Below are positions 45,184 through 54,048 of a stretch of 64,000 bases of DNA, piece after piece. This stretch comes from an uncultured Paracoccaceae bacterium. Its GTDB lineage: Bacteria; Pseudomonadota; Alphaproteobacteria; Rhodobacterales; Rhodobacteraceae. How positions within the stretch are numbered: position 1 is the stretch's first letter; each line of letters begins with the position of its first letter. The notes under the pieces are model-generated. The model searched no databases and was not told where the DNA came from. It saw only the letters and a program-made list of their open reading frames with translations. The stretch covers positions 124,001 to 188,000 of the forward strand of contig CANMQX010000007.1 in NCBI GenBank assembly GCA_947500135.1, given 5' to 3'. A program made the position numbers and the translations under genes.

Positions 45184-46775
45184 GTATTTTGCAGATCAGC
45201 GACCTGTCCTTGCGCATTGGACCCGTCGACATTTTGCATGATGTTGATCTGTCGATGAACCATGGCCAGATTGTCGCGATTACCGGTGAAAGCGGGTCGG
45301 GCAAGTCGATCACGGCGCTGTCAGTCATGGGGTTGTTGCCGCGCGGTGCGGTGGCCGAAGGCCAGATCATGTTGGATGGCGCGGATGTCTTGCAGACGTC
45401 GGAACCTGATCTGTGCCAGATGCGCGGTAACACGATGGGCATGGTGTTTCAGGAACCGATGACCGCGTTGAACCCGGTGCAGACCATTGGTGCGCAGGTG
45501 GCCGAGACGATCCTGATCCATGAGGATACGACACGGGCCGAAGCACATGCCCGCGCATCAGAGATGCTGGAGCGCGTCGGGCTGAAAGTTGCCCCGACCC
45601 GATACCCGCATGAGTTATCCGGCGGGCAGCGCCAGCGTGTAGTGATTGCGATGGCGATTGCCTTGCGTCCGAAACTACTGATCGCGGATGAACCGACAAC
45701 CGCGCTGGATGTCACCACACAGGCCCGCATTCTGGACCTGTTGCAGGGCTTGGTGCGGGAATTTGATATGGGGTTGTTGCTGATCACCCATGATTTGGCT
45801 GTGGTTTCGGATGTGGCCGACCAGATTGTCGTTATGCAAAAGGGCCGCGTGGTGGAGTCTGGTCAGACGCAGGACCTGCTGGTCAATATGCAGCACCCAT
45901 ACACCAAGGCGCTGTTTGAAGCCTCCTCCCACAAGGTGCAGTTGCCCGCGCGGGCTGATGCCCCGCCACTTTTGACGGTTGATCAGGTCGCACGGGATTA
46001 TCCGCTGCCGCGCAAGGCTCTGCTTGGCCCTCGGCCCAATTTCCGGGCGCTGGATGACGTCAGTTTTGAGATCGGCCATGGTGAGCGGGTGGGTCTGGTT
46101 GGCGAAAGCGGCTGCGGGAAATCCACCCTGACCCGCGCCATTCTAGGGCTGGAGGATGTGCAAGAAGGCCGGATCAGTCTGGATGGTGCGCCCGTTTTTG
46201 CGGGCAAACAGCCCAATCTGGCGGTCCGCCGCAAGATGCAGGTCGTGTTTCAGGACCCCTATAGCAGCTTTAATCCGCGCCACCGGGTGGACCGGTTGAT
46301 CACAGAGCCGTTTCACCTGCTGGACAACCCGCCCCTTGGCAAAGCCCGTGATGTTGCAATTGCCAAGGCGTTGCAGGATGTCGGCTTGTCCCCCGGTGAT
46401 GCGCGCAAATTCATTCATGAGTTTTCGGGCGGGCAGCGCCAACGCATCGCGATTGCCCGCGCGCTGATTATCGAACCGGAGCTGATTATTTTTGACGAGG
46501 CTGTTTCGGCTTTGGATGTCTCTGTCCGCGCGCAAGTGCTGGACCTGATAGCCGATCTGTGTCGCAAGCGCCCGCTGGCCTATCTTTTTATCAGCCATGA
46601 CCTGTCTGTGGTACGGTCGGTCACCGATCGGGTGATGGTGATGCAGGCGGGCCGGATCGTGGAACAGGGGAAGACAGAGCATGTCTTTACCACCCCGCAA
46701 CACCCGTACACACGAGACTTGATCGTAGCCGCACCGCAACTGCCGGAGTTACCCCATGCCCTTGACCCCGTTTGA
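45180..46775 (+). CDS. Fused dipeptide ABC transporter ATPase (DppD-DppF type)
   Basis: A 531-residue protein with two complete ABC modules in one chain. Module 1 (about residues 1-255): Walker A GESGSGKS, signature ELSGGQRQRVVIAMA, Walker B LLIADEPTTALDV. Module 2 (about 265-525): GESGCGKST, FSGGQRQRIAIARA and LIIFDEAVSALDV. Each carries the C-terminal oligopeptide-ABC tail (QHPYTKALFE and QHPYTRDLIV). ATG 45180 overlaps the permease stop; the longer frame was rejected. The 3' end overlaps the aldehyde dehydrogenase start by 20 bases. Confidence 0.95.
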   Translation: MSILQISDLSLRIGPVDILHDVDLSMNHGQIVAITGESGSGKSITALSVMGLLPRGAVAEGQIMLDGADVLQTSEPDLCQMRGNTMGMVFQEPMTALNPVQTIGAQVAETILIHEDTTRAEAHARASEMLERVGLKVAPTRYPHELSGGQRQRVVIAMAIALRPKLLIADEPTTALDVTTQARILDLLQGLVREFDMGLLLITHDLAVVSDVADQIVVMQKGRVVESGQTQDLLVNMQHPYTKALFEASSHKVQLPARADAPPLLTVDQVARDYPLPRKALLGPRPNFRALDDVSFEIGHGERVGLVGESGCGKSTLTRAILGLEDVQEGRISLDGAPVFAGKQPNLAVRRKMQVVFQDPYSSFNPRHRVDRLITEPFHLLDNPPLGKARDVAIAKALQDVGLSPGDARKFIHEFSGGQRQRIAIARALIIEPELIIFDEAVSALDVSVRAQVLDLIADLCRKRPLAYLFISHDLSVVRSVTDRVMVMQAGRIVEQGKTEHVFTTPQHPYTRDLIVAAPQLPELPHALDPV

Positions 46776-48198
46776 TATTCCCGAGGCCAGCAACCTGATT
46801 GACGGGGCTTGGATTCGGGGCAATGCCCCGATCCAAGTCACGAACCCATCTGACGGTGAACGCCTGACCAGTATCGTGCGCGGCACGGCGCAGGATGTGG
46901 ATGCCGCCGTGCTTGCCGCGCAAAAGGCGCGTGATGGCGATTGGGGGCGTATGACGGCGCTGGAACGGGGCCGCATCCTGACCCGGTTGGGTGTGCTGGT
47001 GCTCAATCACCGCGAAAAGCTGGCCCGGCTGGAAGCGATGGATGTTGGCAAGCCGCTGACGCAGGCCCGTGCGGATGTCGTGGCTTTGGCCCGTTACCTA
47101 GAGTTCTACGGCGGGGCGGCGGATAAGATCACGGGTGAGACGATCCCCTATCTGGATGGCTACACCGTCTATACGTTGCGCGAACCGCATGGGGTGACGG
47201 GCCATATCATCCCGTGGAACTACCCGATGCAGATTATTGGCCGGTCTGTCGGGGCGGCCCTGGCGATGGGCAATGCTTGTGTACTGAAGCCGGCGGAGGA
47301 TGCGTGCCTGACCGCATTGGCCTTTGCCGCATTGGCGATGCAGGCGGGGTTGCCCGCGGGGGTTTTGAACGTTGTGACCGGGTTGGGGACAGAGGCCGGG
47401 GCGGCATTGGCCGCTCATTCCGGCGTGCAACATATGTCATTCACCGGGTCGGTCCGCACCGGCGAGGCGATACAGGCCGCCGCCGCCCGCAATGTGATTC
47501 CGGTGACACTGGAACTGGGCGGCAAATCCCCGCAACTGGTGTTTGATGATGCCGATCTGGATCGCGCACTGCCGTTTTTGGTGAATGCAGGGATACAGAA
47601 TGCGGGCCAGACATGTTCCGCATCCAGCCGTATTCTGGTGCAGCGCGGTATCTATGATCAGGTGCGGGATCGGATGGCGACCGCCTATCGTGATCTAAAG
47701 GTTGGCCCGGCGTTGGATGATTTGCAGGTGGGTCCGCTGATCTCTGCCCGGCAAAGGGACATTGTGACGGGGTTTTTAGAGAAAGGGGCCGATCTGGATA
47801 TCGTCGCCCAAGGTCAGATCGTGACCGATGCGCCCGGTCATTATGTGCGCCCCACACTTTTTGCCGATGTGCCGCCGGATCACCTGCTGGCCCGCGATGA
47901 AATTTTTGGCCCGGTGCAGGTGATCATTCCGTTCAAGGATGAGGCCGAAGCGGTGCAGATCGCCAATGGCACGGATTACGGGCTGGTAGCATCCATTTGG
48001 ACCCGCGACGGGGGCCGCCAGATGCGGCTGGCCAAAGCGTTGCGGTCTGGGCAGGTGTTTATCAATAATTACGGCGCCGGAGGCGGTGTTGAACTGCCCT
48101 TTGGCGGTGTTGGGAAATCGGGGCATGGCCGCGAAAAGGGGTTTGAGGCGCTTTATGGTTTCTCTACCCTGAAAACGGTGGCGGCATGGCATGGGTGA
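46756..48198 (+). CDS. Aldehyde dehydrogenase family protein
   Basis: A 480-residue NAD(P)-dependent aldehyde dehydrogenase. NAD site HIIPWNYPMQIIGRSVGAAL, base Glu in VTLELGGKSPQLVF, catalytic Cys in NAGQTCSASSR (about residue 290), and the C-terminal EIFGPVQVI and PFGGVGKSGHGREKG are intact. It resembles betaine-aldehyde/aminoaldehyde dehydrogenases. It is co-transcribed with the transporter and the hydrolase, so it may oxidise an aldehyde derived from the imported compound. Substrate inferred only. Confidence 0.93.
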   Translation: MPLTPFDIPEASNLIDGAWIRGNAPIQVTNPSDGERLTSIVRGTAQDVDAAVLAAQKARDGDWGRMTALERGRILTRLGVLVLNHREKLARLEAMDVGKPLTQARADVVALARYLEFYGGAADKITGETIPYLDGYTVYTLREPHGVTGHIIPWNYPMQIIGRSVGAALAMGNACVLKPAEDACLTALAFAALAMQAGLPAGVLNVVTGLGTEAGAALAAHSGVQHMSFTGSVRTGEAIQAAAARNVIPVTLELGGKSPQLVFDDADLDRALPFLVNAGIQNAGQTCSASSRILVQRGIYDQVRDRMATAYRDLKVGPALDDLQVGPLISARQRDIVTGFLEKGADLDIVAQGQIVTDAPGHYVRPTLFADVPPDHLLARDEIFGPVQVIIPFKDEAEAVQIANGTDYGLVASIWTRDGGRQMRLAKALRSGQVFINNYGAGGGVELPFGGVGKSGHGREKGFEALYGFSTLKTVAAWHG

Positions 48199-48202
48199 GC
48201 GC

Positions 48203-48940
48203 ATGAGACTTTCTGGAAAGACGGCATTGATCACGGGGGCCGGGTCCGGTTTTGGGGCGGGCATCGCGCGCAAATTGGCCGCCGAAGGGGCGTGGGTGTT
48301 TGTGGCGGATATCAATGCTGACGCAGCCCGCAAAATCGCGGACAAGATTGATGGCACCGCAATCACCTGCGATGTGTCTGATGCGGGGTCGGTGGCAGAA
48401 ATGGCCGCGCGTATCGGTACGGATGATACGCTGGATATTTTGGTCAACAACGCTGGTGTCACCCATTTACCCAGCGCGCTGGAGGATGTAACCGAAGACG
48501 ATTTTGACCGGGTTGTCGCGGTGAATATGAAGTCGGTTTATCTGACTGCCCGTGCCTTTGTCCCGCAATTCAAGGCACAACAGACTGGTGCGATCCTGAA
48601 CATCGCGTCAACCGCTGGTGTGTCGCCGCGCCCCAGGCTGAACTGGTACAATGCTTCCAAAGGCTGGATGATCACGGCGACCAAGACGATGGCGGTGGAA
48701 CTGGCCCCGCATGGTATTCGGGTCAATGCGCTGAACCCGGTGGCGGGGGAAACCCCTTTGCTGGCGTCGTTCATGGGCGAGGATACGCCCGAGATGCGGG
48801 CGAAGTTTCTGGCGACGATCCCGCTGGGCCGGTTTTCCACGCCCGAGGATATGGGCAATGCTGCCTGTTTTCTGTGCTCGGACGAGGCCAGCATGATCAC
48901 CGGTGTTGCGATGGAGGTGGATGGTGGCCGCTGTATCTAA
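48203..48940 (+). CDS. SDR family NAD(P)-dependent oxidoreductase
   Basis: A 245-residue classical short-chain dehydrogenase. TGAGSGFGAGIARKLAAEG binds the cofactor, NNAG and the catalytic Ser/Tyr/Lys in NIASTAGVSPRP and YNASKGW are present. The C-terminal region ends VAMEVDGGRCI. ATG 48203 (MRLSGKTALI) is preferred to ATG 48191, which overlaps the preceding stop. Substrate unknown; it is likely the second oxidoreductase of the pathway. Confidence 0.9.
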   Translation: MRLSGKTALITGAGSGFGAGIARKLAAEGAWVFVADINADAARKIADKIDGTAITCDVSDAGSVAEMAARIGTDDTLDILVNNAGVTHLPSALEDVTEDDFDRVVAVNMKSVYLTARAFVPQFKAQQTGAILNIASTAGVSPRPRLNWYNASKGWMITATKTMAVELAPHGIRVNALNPVAGETPLLASFMGEDTPEMRAKFLATIPLGRFSTPEDMGNAACFLCSDEASMITGVAMEVDGGRCI

Positions 48941-49943
48941 AGGACCGCGTAACCTGATCACCGATGTGGCCGGGCTGCGCGTTGGCAATGCGCAGGATGA
49001 TCGGCTGAAATCCGGCAGCACGGTGTTGGTCGGCGACAAGCCTTTTGTCGCCAGTGTGTATGTGATGGGTGGTGCCCCGGGGACGCGGGAGACGGATCTG
49101 CTGGCCCCGGATAAGACCGTGGCGGCAGTGGATGCGCTGGTGTTGTCAGGCGGATCGGCCTTTGGATTGGATGCCTGTTCTGGTGTCATGGATGGGTTGC
49201 GGGCGATGGGGCGCGGTTATGCTGTCGGGCCGATACATATCCCGATTGTACCGGGGGCGATCATTTTTGATCTGATCAATGGCGGTACAAAGGATTGGGA
49301 CGACAATCCCTATCGCGCATTGGGACGTGCTGCCTTGGCAAATGCTAATGGGGATTTCGCGCTTGGTTCAACGGGCGCCGGCACGGGGGCCATGGCGGCG
49401 ATGCAGAAAGGTGGGCTTGGGTCCGCGTCGATGCTGTTGCCGGATGGCACGACCGTGGGCGCATTGGTTGCGGTGAACGCCCTTGGCAGTGTGACGACCC
49501 CGGGTGACCGGCATTTTTGGGCTGCGCCGTTCGAGATGGATGGTGAGTTTGGTGGTGTCGGACCTGATCCGTCGGCGGGTTTGGTGGCAGCTGAGCCGAG
49601 CCGTAAGGAAAAGGCGATGTTCATGCATGCCACCGGGCAGATGGCCAACACCACCATTGCCATCGTGGCCACCGATGCGCCGTTGAGCAAATCGCAATGC
49701 CACCGCATGGCCGTGACCGCTCATGATGGGCTGGCACGGGCGATTGTGCCTGCGCATACGCCGCTGGATGGTGATCTTGTCTTTGCCGCCGCAACCGGTG
49801 TGGGTGAGACCGTGGATCATCAGGCGATGCGTGATATTAGTGCTGCGGCAGCGGTTTGCCTGAGCCGCGCCATTTGCCGTGGTGTGTATGAAGCGACGCC
49901 GGCAGAGGGGGATGTCATCCCCACCTACCGCGAGATGCTATAA
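48921..49943 (+). CDS. P1 family N-terminal-nucleophile hydrolase (DmpA/NylC-type aminopeptidase or amidase)
   Basis: A 340-residue Ntn hydrolase. The family features are VLSGGSAFGLDACSGVM (about residues 74-90), GPIHIPIVPGAIIFDL and GSTGAGTGAMA. The self-cleavage site appears as MANTTIAIVATDAP: N243-T244, with T244 becoming the nucleophile of the small chain, as at the Asn-Thr site of nylon-oligomer hydrolase NylC; DmpA itself cuts at Gly-Ser. DmpA and BapA remove N-terminal amino acids or beta-amino acids. ATG 48921 follows GGAGGTGG and overlaps the SDR gene by 20 bases. The convergent TetR gene overlaps its 3' end by six bases. Confidence 0.9.
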   Translation: MVAAVSKGPRNLITDVAGLRVGNAQDDRLKSGSTVLVGDKPFVASVYVMGGAPGTRETDLLAPDKTVAAVDALVLSGGSAFGLDACSGVMDGLRAMGRGYAVGPIHIPIVPGAIIFDLINGGTKDWDDNPYRALGRAALANANGDFALGSTGAGTGAMAAMQKGGLGSASMLLPDGTTVGALVAVNALGSVTTPGDRHFWAAPFEMDGEFGGVGPDPSAGLVAAEPSRKEKAMFMHATGQMANTTIAIVATDAPLSKSQCHRMAVTAHDGLARAIVPAHTPLDGDLVFAAATGVGETVDHQAMRDISAAAAVCLSRAICRGVYEATPAEGDVIPTYREML

Positions 49944-50522
49944 GCCCAGCGTTTCCAGGGCAGAGGCGCGGGCGGCTGTCCTGATTTCTTCGGAAAGGGC
50001 CGTATCGCCGACGGTGCGCGCCAGCACCATGCCGCCGACGCATGTGGCCGCCAAGGATAGCGCCTTTTGCCGCTGCGCGCCCTTATCCGCCCCGTTATGT
50101 TCAAAAAGCCAGACCATGGCGCGCAAGAGGTCGGTATAGGCGCCGCGCACCTTGTCAGAGGCGCGGGCGGTATCGGATGGCAGGGCGATCATTGGGCATT
50201 GCCCGTCGAGGTCGCCCAGGTGTTCTGATGACAGATAGCTTTCGATCATATCGCGCACGCTGGTGGCATCGGCGTTTTGCGGGTCGACCCCGGCTGCATC
50301 CCGCCATGCCTTGCCGCGTCCGTTCAGAAAGCTGGCCACTGCTTCGGCATAAAGCGCGTCTTTGTTGGGAAAGTGGTTGTAAAACCCGCCACGGGTCAGC
50401 CCGGCCTCATCCATAATCCGGTCGATGGAAACTTCAGAGAACCCTTCACGATTAAACAGGATGCGGGCGGTCTCAATGATCCGTTTGCGGGTTTCGGCCT
50501 TATGGATGGCGGAATAGGGCAT
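49938..50522 (-). CDS. TetR family transcriptional regulator
   Basis: A 194-residue repressor. The HTH has RIIETARILFNREGFSEVSI and RIMDEAGLTRGGFYNHFPNK (about residues 12-48). The C-terminal domain has cysteines (GQCPMIAL) seen in NemR/AcrR-type sensors of this group. AAAGGAG precedes ATG 50522. It faces the MAPEG gene across a perfect palindrome that is probably its operator. Confidence 0.92.
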   Translation of the reverse strand: MPYSAIHKAETRKRIIETARILFNREGFSEVSIDRIMDEAGLTRGGFYNHFPNKDALYAEAVASFLNGRGKAWRDAAGVDPQNADATSVRDMIESYLSSEHLGDLDGQCPMIALPSDTARASDKVRGAYTDLLRAMVWLFEHNGADKGAQRQKALSLAATCVGGMVLARTVGDTALSEEIRTAARASALETLGL

Positions 50523-50567
50523 GATGGTGGCTCCTTTGGCGTTCGGCCAAAGGCGTATCACAGTTCT

Positions 50568-50589
50568 AAATATGTTCTTTAACATATTT
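50568..50589. promoter_or_regulatory. TetR-type operator palindrome
   Basis: Perfect 9-bp arms (AAATATGTT/AACATATTT) around CTTT in the 117-base gap between the divergent tetR and MAPEG genes. Position and symmetry fit a shared TetR operator. Confidence 0.7.
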
Positions 50590-50639
50590 TGATTACTGGC
50601 ATGGTGATGATCAAATGGTTCACCGCGAAAGGCTTACCC

Positions 50640-51080
50640 ATGACCACACTCTTCGACGCACTGCCCTATCTGGAGGCATATCGCCCCGCCTTCATCGTGC
50701 TTGCCATCCTGTCCCTGATCACATTGATCCAGAACTTCCTGACCGCACCGCTGGCCTTTGTGAAGGAAGAGCAGGTGCCGGGCATGCCATTACGGTTCGA
50801 CCACAGCAAATTGAGCTTTCGGGCCTTGCGCACCTATCAGAATTCCGCCGAAAGCCTGCCTGCCTTTGTGGCGGCCCTGTTGGTGGCCGTTATCGCGGGC
50901 AGTGCTGCGATGGTGATCAACATTGCCGCAGGCGTCTACCTTGCCGCACGCGTCGCGTTTTGGGCGTTTTATTATATGGGTGTCGGCAGGATCGCAGGCG
51001 GTCCGCGCACGCTATCATTTGTGGTGTGTCTGCTGGCGAATATCGTGATTGCGGTGGCCGCATTAGTCGCGTTGTTCTAG
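50640..51080 (+). CDS. MAPEG family membrane protein
   Basis: A 146-residue four-helix protein of the membrane-associated eicosanoid/glutathione metabolism family. Seen are LEAYRPAFIVLAILSLITLI, then RTYQNSAESLPAFVAALLV, the typical helix-2 region, and AARVAFWAFYYMGVG. Bacterial members are glutathione transferase-like, function mostly unproved. AAAGG precedes ATG 50640. Under likely control of the divergent TetR, perhaps in response to an electrophile. Confidence 0.87.
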   Translation: MTTLFDALPYLEAYRPAFIVLAILSLITLIQNFLTAPLAFVKEEQVPGMPLRFDHSKLSFRALRTYQNSAESLPAFVAALLVAVIAGSAAMVINIAAGVYLAARVAFWAFYYMGVGRIAGGPRTLSFVVCLLANIVIAVAALVALF

Positions 51081-51139
51081 CCGATACGGTGATACTTTAT
51101 CAGCATACCCCGGACCTGTGACGATAGCCCGGGGTAGAG

Positions 51140-51160
51140 GTCCCGGGTCAAGCCCGGGAC
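51140..51160. repeat. REP-like palindrome (copy 1)
   Basis: 8-bp arms GTCCCGGG/CCCGGGAC around TCAAG, in the convergent gap between the MAPEG and binding-protein genes. The same core occurs at 56721-56741 and 56764-56784, and a variant at 56356-56376. Confidence 0.85.
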
Positions 51161-51170
51161 GCCGTTGCGC

Positions 51171-52163
51171 TTAGTTCAGCGCCTTATCCGTGATCATGCT
51201 GGTCCATGCCCCTTCGGGCTGTGCCGTGATCACCGGATCGGACCCACCGGCCAGAAGCGTATCTACCGTCCGCTGGAAATCGGCGGGATCGAGTGAACCG
51301 TCCGACCCGGCGGTCAGTTTTGCAATCTCGCCCATCATGCGGATTTGTGCCGCCTCGGACTGCGCGCCGGTTTCGTCATTGTCGAGCACGATGCCTGCGG
51401 CCTCTTCAGGGTTTTCCTCGGCCCATTTCCAGCCTTTCATTGAGGCGCGGACAAAGCGCACCATTTTGTCCACGAAAACCGGATCTTCAAGGTTTTCTTC
51501 CAACGCATAAATCCCGTCTTCCAGCGTGGCAACGCCCTGATCTTCATACTTGAAAGTCACCAGCTCATCCTCGGACACGCCCGCATCCAGCACCTGCCCA
51601 TATTCGTTATAGGTCATGGTCGAGATGCAGTCCGCCTGCCGCTGCAAGAGCGGATCGACGTTAAAGCCCTGTTTGAGCACAGTTACCCCTTCTTCACCCC
51701 CGTCAGTAGGGATGCCGACCTGGCTCATCCAGCTCAGGAACGGGTATTCATTGCCAAAGAACCAGACGCCAATGGTCTTGCCCCGGAAATCCTCCACGCT
51801 TTCGATGCCGGTGTCTTTCCAGCAGGTCAGCATCAGGCCGGATGTCTTGAACGGCTGCGCGATGTTGACCACGGGCAGGCCCTTTTCACGGGCGGCAAGT
51901 GCGGAGGGCATCCAATTCAGCATCACATCAGCGCCGCCGCCAGCCAGTACCTGCGGTGGGGCAATGTCGGGGCCACCGGGCAGGATGGTCACGTTCAGCC
52001 CTTCCTCCTCATAAAACCCCTGATCAAGAGCCACATAATAGCCTGCGAATTGGGATTGGGTGACCCATTGCAATTGCAGGGTCACATCATTGGCATGGCC
52101 GTCCGCCATTGCCGTGCTGCCTAGACCCGCGGCAAGGGCTGCCGCCATCATCAGTTTCTTCAT
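51171..52163 (-). CDS. ABC transporter substrate-binding protein (NMT1/THI5-like), pyrimidine cluster
   Basis: A 330-residue periplasmic protein. Signal peptide MKKLMMAAALAAGLGSTAMA, then VTLQLQWVTQSQFAGYYVAL and FYEEEGLNVTILPGGPDIAP, characteristic of the NMT1/ThiY/SsuA family that binds pyrimidines and related solutes. TAGGAGT precedes the start. It ends the operon that begins at the RutR palindrome, and most likely brings in uracil, thymine or dihydropyrimidines; the exact ligand is inferred. Confidence 0.9.
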   Translation of the reverse strand: MKKLMMAAALAAGLGSTAMADGHANDVTLQLQWVTQSQFAGYYVALDQGFYEEEGLNVTILPGGPDIAPPQVLAGGGADVMLNWMPSALAAREKGLPVVNIAQPFKTSGLMLTCWKDTGIESVEDFRGKTIGVWFFGNEYPFLSWMSQVGIPTDGGEEGVTVLKQGFNVDPLLQRQADCISTMTYNEYGQVLDAGVSEDELVTFKYEDQGVATLEDGIYALEENLEDPVFVDKMVRFVRASMKGWKWAEENPEEAAGIVLDNDETGAQSEAAQIRMMGEIAKLTAGSDGSLDPADFQRTVDTLLAGGSDPVITAQPEGAWTSMITDKALN

Positions 52164-52207
52164 GTCTTTACTCCTAGTTGATGTTGCGCCCTCTTTCCGG
52201 GGCTTGA

Positions 52208-53059
52208 CTATTTTCGTTGTGACGGGTGCCAGAATGTAACCCTTCTTTCGATCCAGGCCATGGCCCCGTAAAATGCACTGCCTGCGATGGCTGCCACCAC
52301 AATCTCTGCCCAGACGAGGTCGAGCGCAAGCTGACCGACGCTGGTGGATATCCGAAATCCCATGCCAACGGTGGGGGAGCCGAAGAATTCAGCAACAATC
52401 GCCCCGATCAGTGCCAAAGTGGTGGCGATCTTCAGCCCATTGAAGATGAAGGGCATCGCCGCTGGCAGCCGCAGTTTGAAAAGGGTGGGCCAGTAGCCCG
52501 CCCCATAAGTTCGCATCAGGTCGCGCTGCATGGATGTCGTGTCGCGCAGCCCGGCGACCGTGTTCACAAGGATCGGAAAGAAGACCATGACGCCCACGAC
52601 CGCGGCCTTGGATTGCCAGTCGCTGCCCAGCCATTTGACGAAAATGGGTGCCGTACCAACGATGGGCAACGCCGCCATGAAGCCGCCGACCGGCAGGATG
52701 CCCCGGGTCAAGAATTCTGATCTGTCGGCAAGGATGGCGATGCCAAAGGCGGCAATTGCCCCAATGATGTAGCCTGTCATCGCGCCCTTGATGATGGTCT
52801 GTTCGAAATCGGCCCAAAGCAACGGTAATTCCTGGCTAAACCGGGTCGCGATGGCTGTGGGCGGGGGGAGGATTACCGGGCTGATCTCTAACAAGCGCAC
52901 CAGCAATTCCCACATGATCAGGATTGTCAGACCAAAGATCGCGGGCACCAGCAGTTTGATTGCGCGCGTCTGTGCCGCAGCACTGTTCGCCAGCCGGGCA
53001 TTGATAAACCACCCGGCCCCCCAGACCGCAATCGCGCTGATGATCGCCGTACCAGTCAT
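52208..53059 (-). CDS. ABC transporter permease (nitrate/taurine/pyrimidine type), second subunit
   Basis: A 283-residue permease of the SsuC/TauC class with six helices, including ILIMWELLVRLLEISPVILP and the EAA-type loop YGAGYWPTLFKLRLPAAMPF. Overlaps the preceding permease by four bases (ATGA). Two different permeases imply a heterodimeric channel. Confidence 0.93.
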   Translation of the reverse strand: MTGTAIISAIAVWGAGWFINARLANSAAAQTRAIKLLVPAIFGLTILIMWELLVRLLEISPVILPPPTAIATRFSQELPLLWADFEQTIIKGAMTGYIIGAIAAFGIAILADRSEFLTRGILPVGGFMAALPIVGTAPIFVKWLGSDWQSKAAVVGVMVFFPILVNTVAGLRDTTSMQRDLMRTYGAGYWPTLFKLRLPAAMPFIFNGLKIATTLALIGAIVAEFFGSPTVGMGFRISTSVGQLALDLVWAEIVVAAIAGSAFYGAMAWIERRVTFWHPSQRK

Positions 53060-53976
53060 GCTGCCTGCATCCCCATACGGCGCAGCGTTTGCCGCTCAAT
53101 TGCGCTGAACAAGCCCACCAACACCGCCGCCGTGATTGCCGCCGCAAACAGCGCTGCCCATGTGACAATAGGCTGCCCATACTGATCGCCCACCAGCATC
53201 CGTGCCCCGAACCCGGCGCGCGCGCCGGTGGGTAACTCGGCCACGATGGCCCCAACCAATGACGCCGAAATGCCGATCTTGAGCGAGGCAAAAAGATAAG
53301 GGACAGAGGCGGGCAGGCGCAGTTTCCAGAACCCCTGCGCGGGGCTCGCATGATAGGTGCGCAGCAGGTCCAGCTGCATCCCATCGGGGCTGCGCAACCC
53401 TTTCACCATCCCAACCACGACTGGGAAAAAGCTCAGATACGCGCTGATCACCGATTTTGGCAGCAGTCCCTGAATACCAATCGCGCCCAGCATGACGATG
53501 ATCATTGGCGCCAGCGCCAGGATCGGGATGGTCTGGCTGGCAATCGCCCATGGCATCACGCTCATATCCATGGCCTTGTTGTAAACGATGCCAACGGCCA
53601 GCTGGATGCCCAGCGTTGTCCCAATCGCAAAACCCAGCAGGGTCGCCGACAGCGTCACCCAACCGTGATACACCAATGACCGGCGCGAGGTGATTTTCTT
53701 GGCGAAGATCGTATCCCACATCTCGACCCCAACTTGATGGGGCGATGGCAGGCGGGGCCGTTCCAGCACATAGGTGTGGCTGATCAGGCCGGTATTTTTC
53801 AAGGTCAGGCCAAGGCCGGAATAGGCTTGCCGTTCTGTCGGCGTTGCGGGGCTGACGACCAGCCCATCCCGCTGTGCCTGATCAGCGGTCAGATGCATAT
53901 TCATCGGGATCACGGAGACGACCCAAAACAAAAGGATCGCACCCACAACCGTCAGGACTGGCAGAACCGATTTCAC
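53056..53976 (-). CDS. ABC transporter permease (nitrate/taurine/pyrimidine type), first subunit
   Basis: A 306-residue permease with an N-terminal helix, an 80-residue extracytoplasmic stretch, and the usual core with EAA-type loop YHASPAQGFWKLRLPASVPY. The start is GTG 53976 with AGGAA eight bases before it. Lies 72 bases after the ATPase gene, across a hairpin element. Confidence 0.92.
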   Translation of the reverse strand: MKSVLPVLTVVGAILLFWVVSVIPMNMHLTADQAQRDGLVVSPATPTERQAYSGLGLTLKNTGLISHTYVLERPRLPSPHQVGVEMWDTIFAKKITSRRSLVYHGWVTLSATLLGFAIGTTLGIQLAVGIVYNKAMDMSVMPWAIASQTIPILALAPMIIVMLGAIGIQGLLPKSVISAYLSFFPVVVGMVKGLRSPDGMQLDLLRTYHASPAQGFWKLRLPASVPYLFASLKIGISASLVGAIVAELPTGARAGFGARMLVGDQYGQPIVTWAALFAAAITAAVLVGLFSAIERQTLRRMGMQAA

Positions 53977-53990
53977 ACAAGGTTCCTATC

Positions 53991-54042
53991 ATTTTGCCAA
54001 AAATACTCCCGCCGGAGGCCAGAATTTTCCTTCAAAATTCTG
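53991..54042. repeat. Rhodobacterales-type intergenic element with hairpin, inside the ABC operon
   Basis: It contains TACTCCCGCCGGAGG, a sequence that I recall as very frequent between genes in this order, next to a perfect 9-bp hairpin (CAGAATTTT/AAAATTCTG, 54020-54028/54034-54042). It fills the gap between the ATPase and the first permease and may act on message stability. Confidence 0.6.
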
Positions 54043-54048
54043 ACCTGC

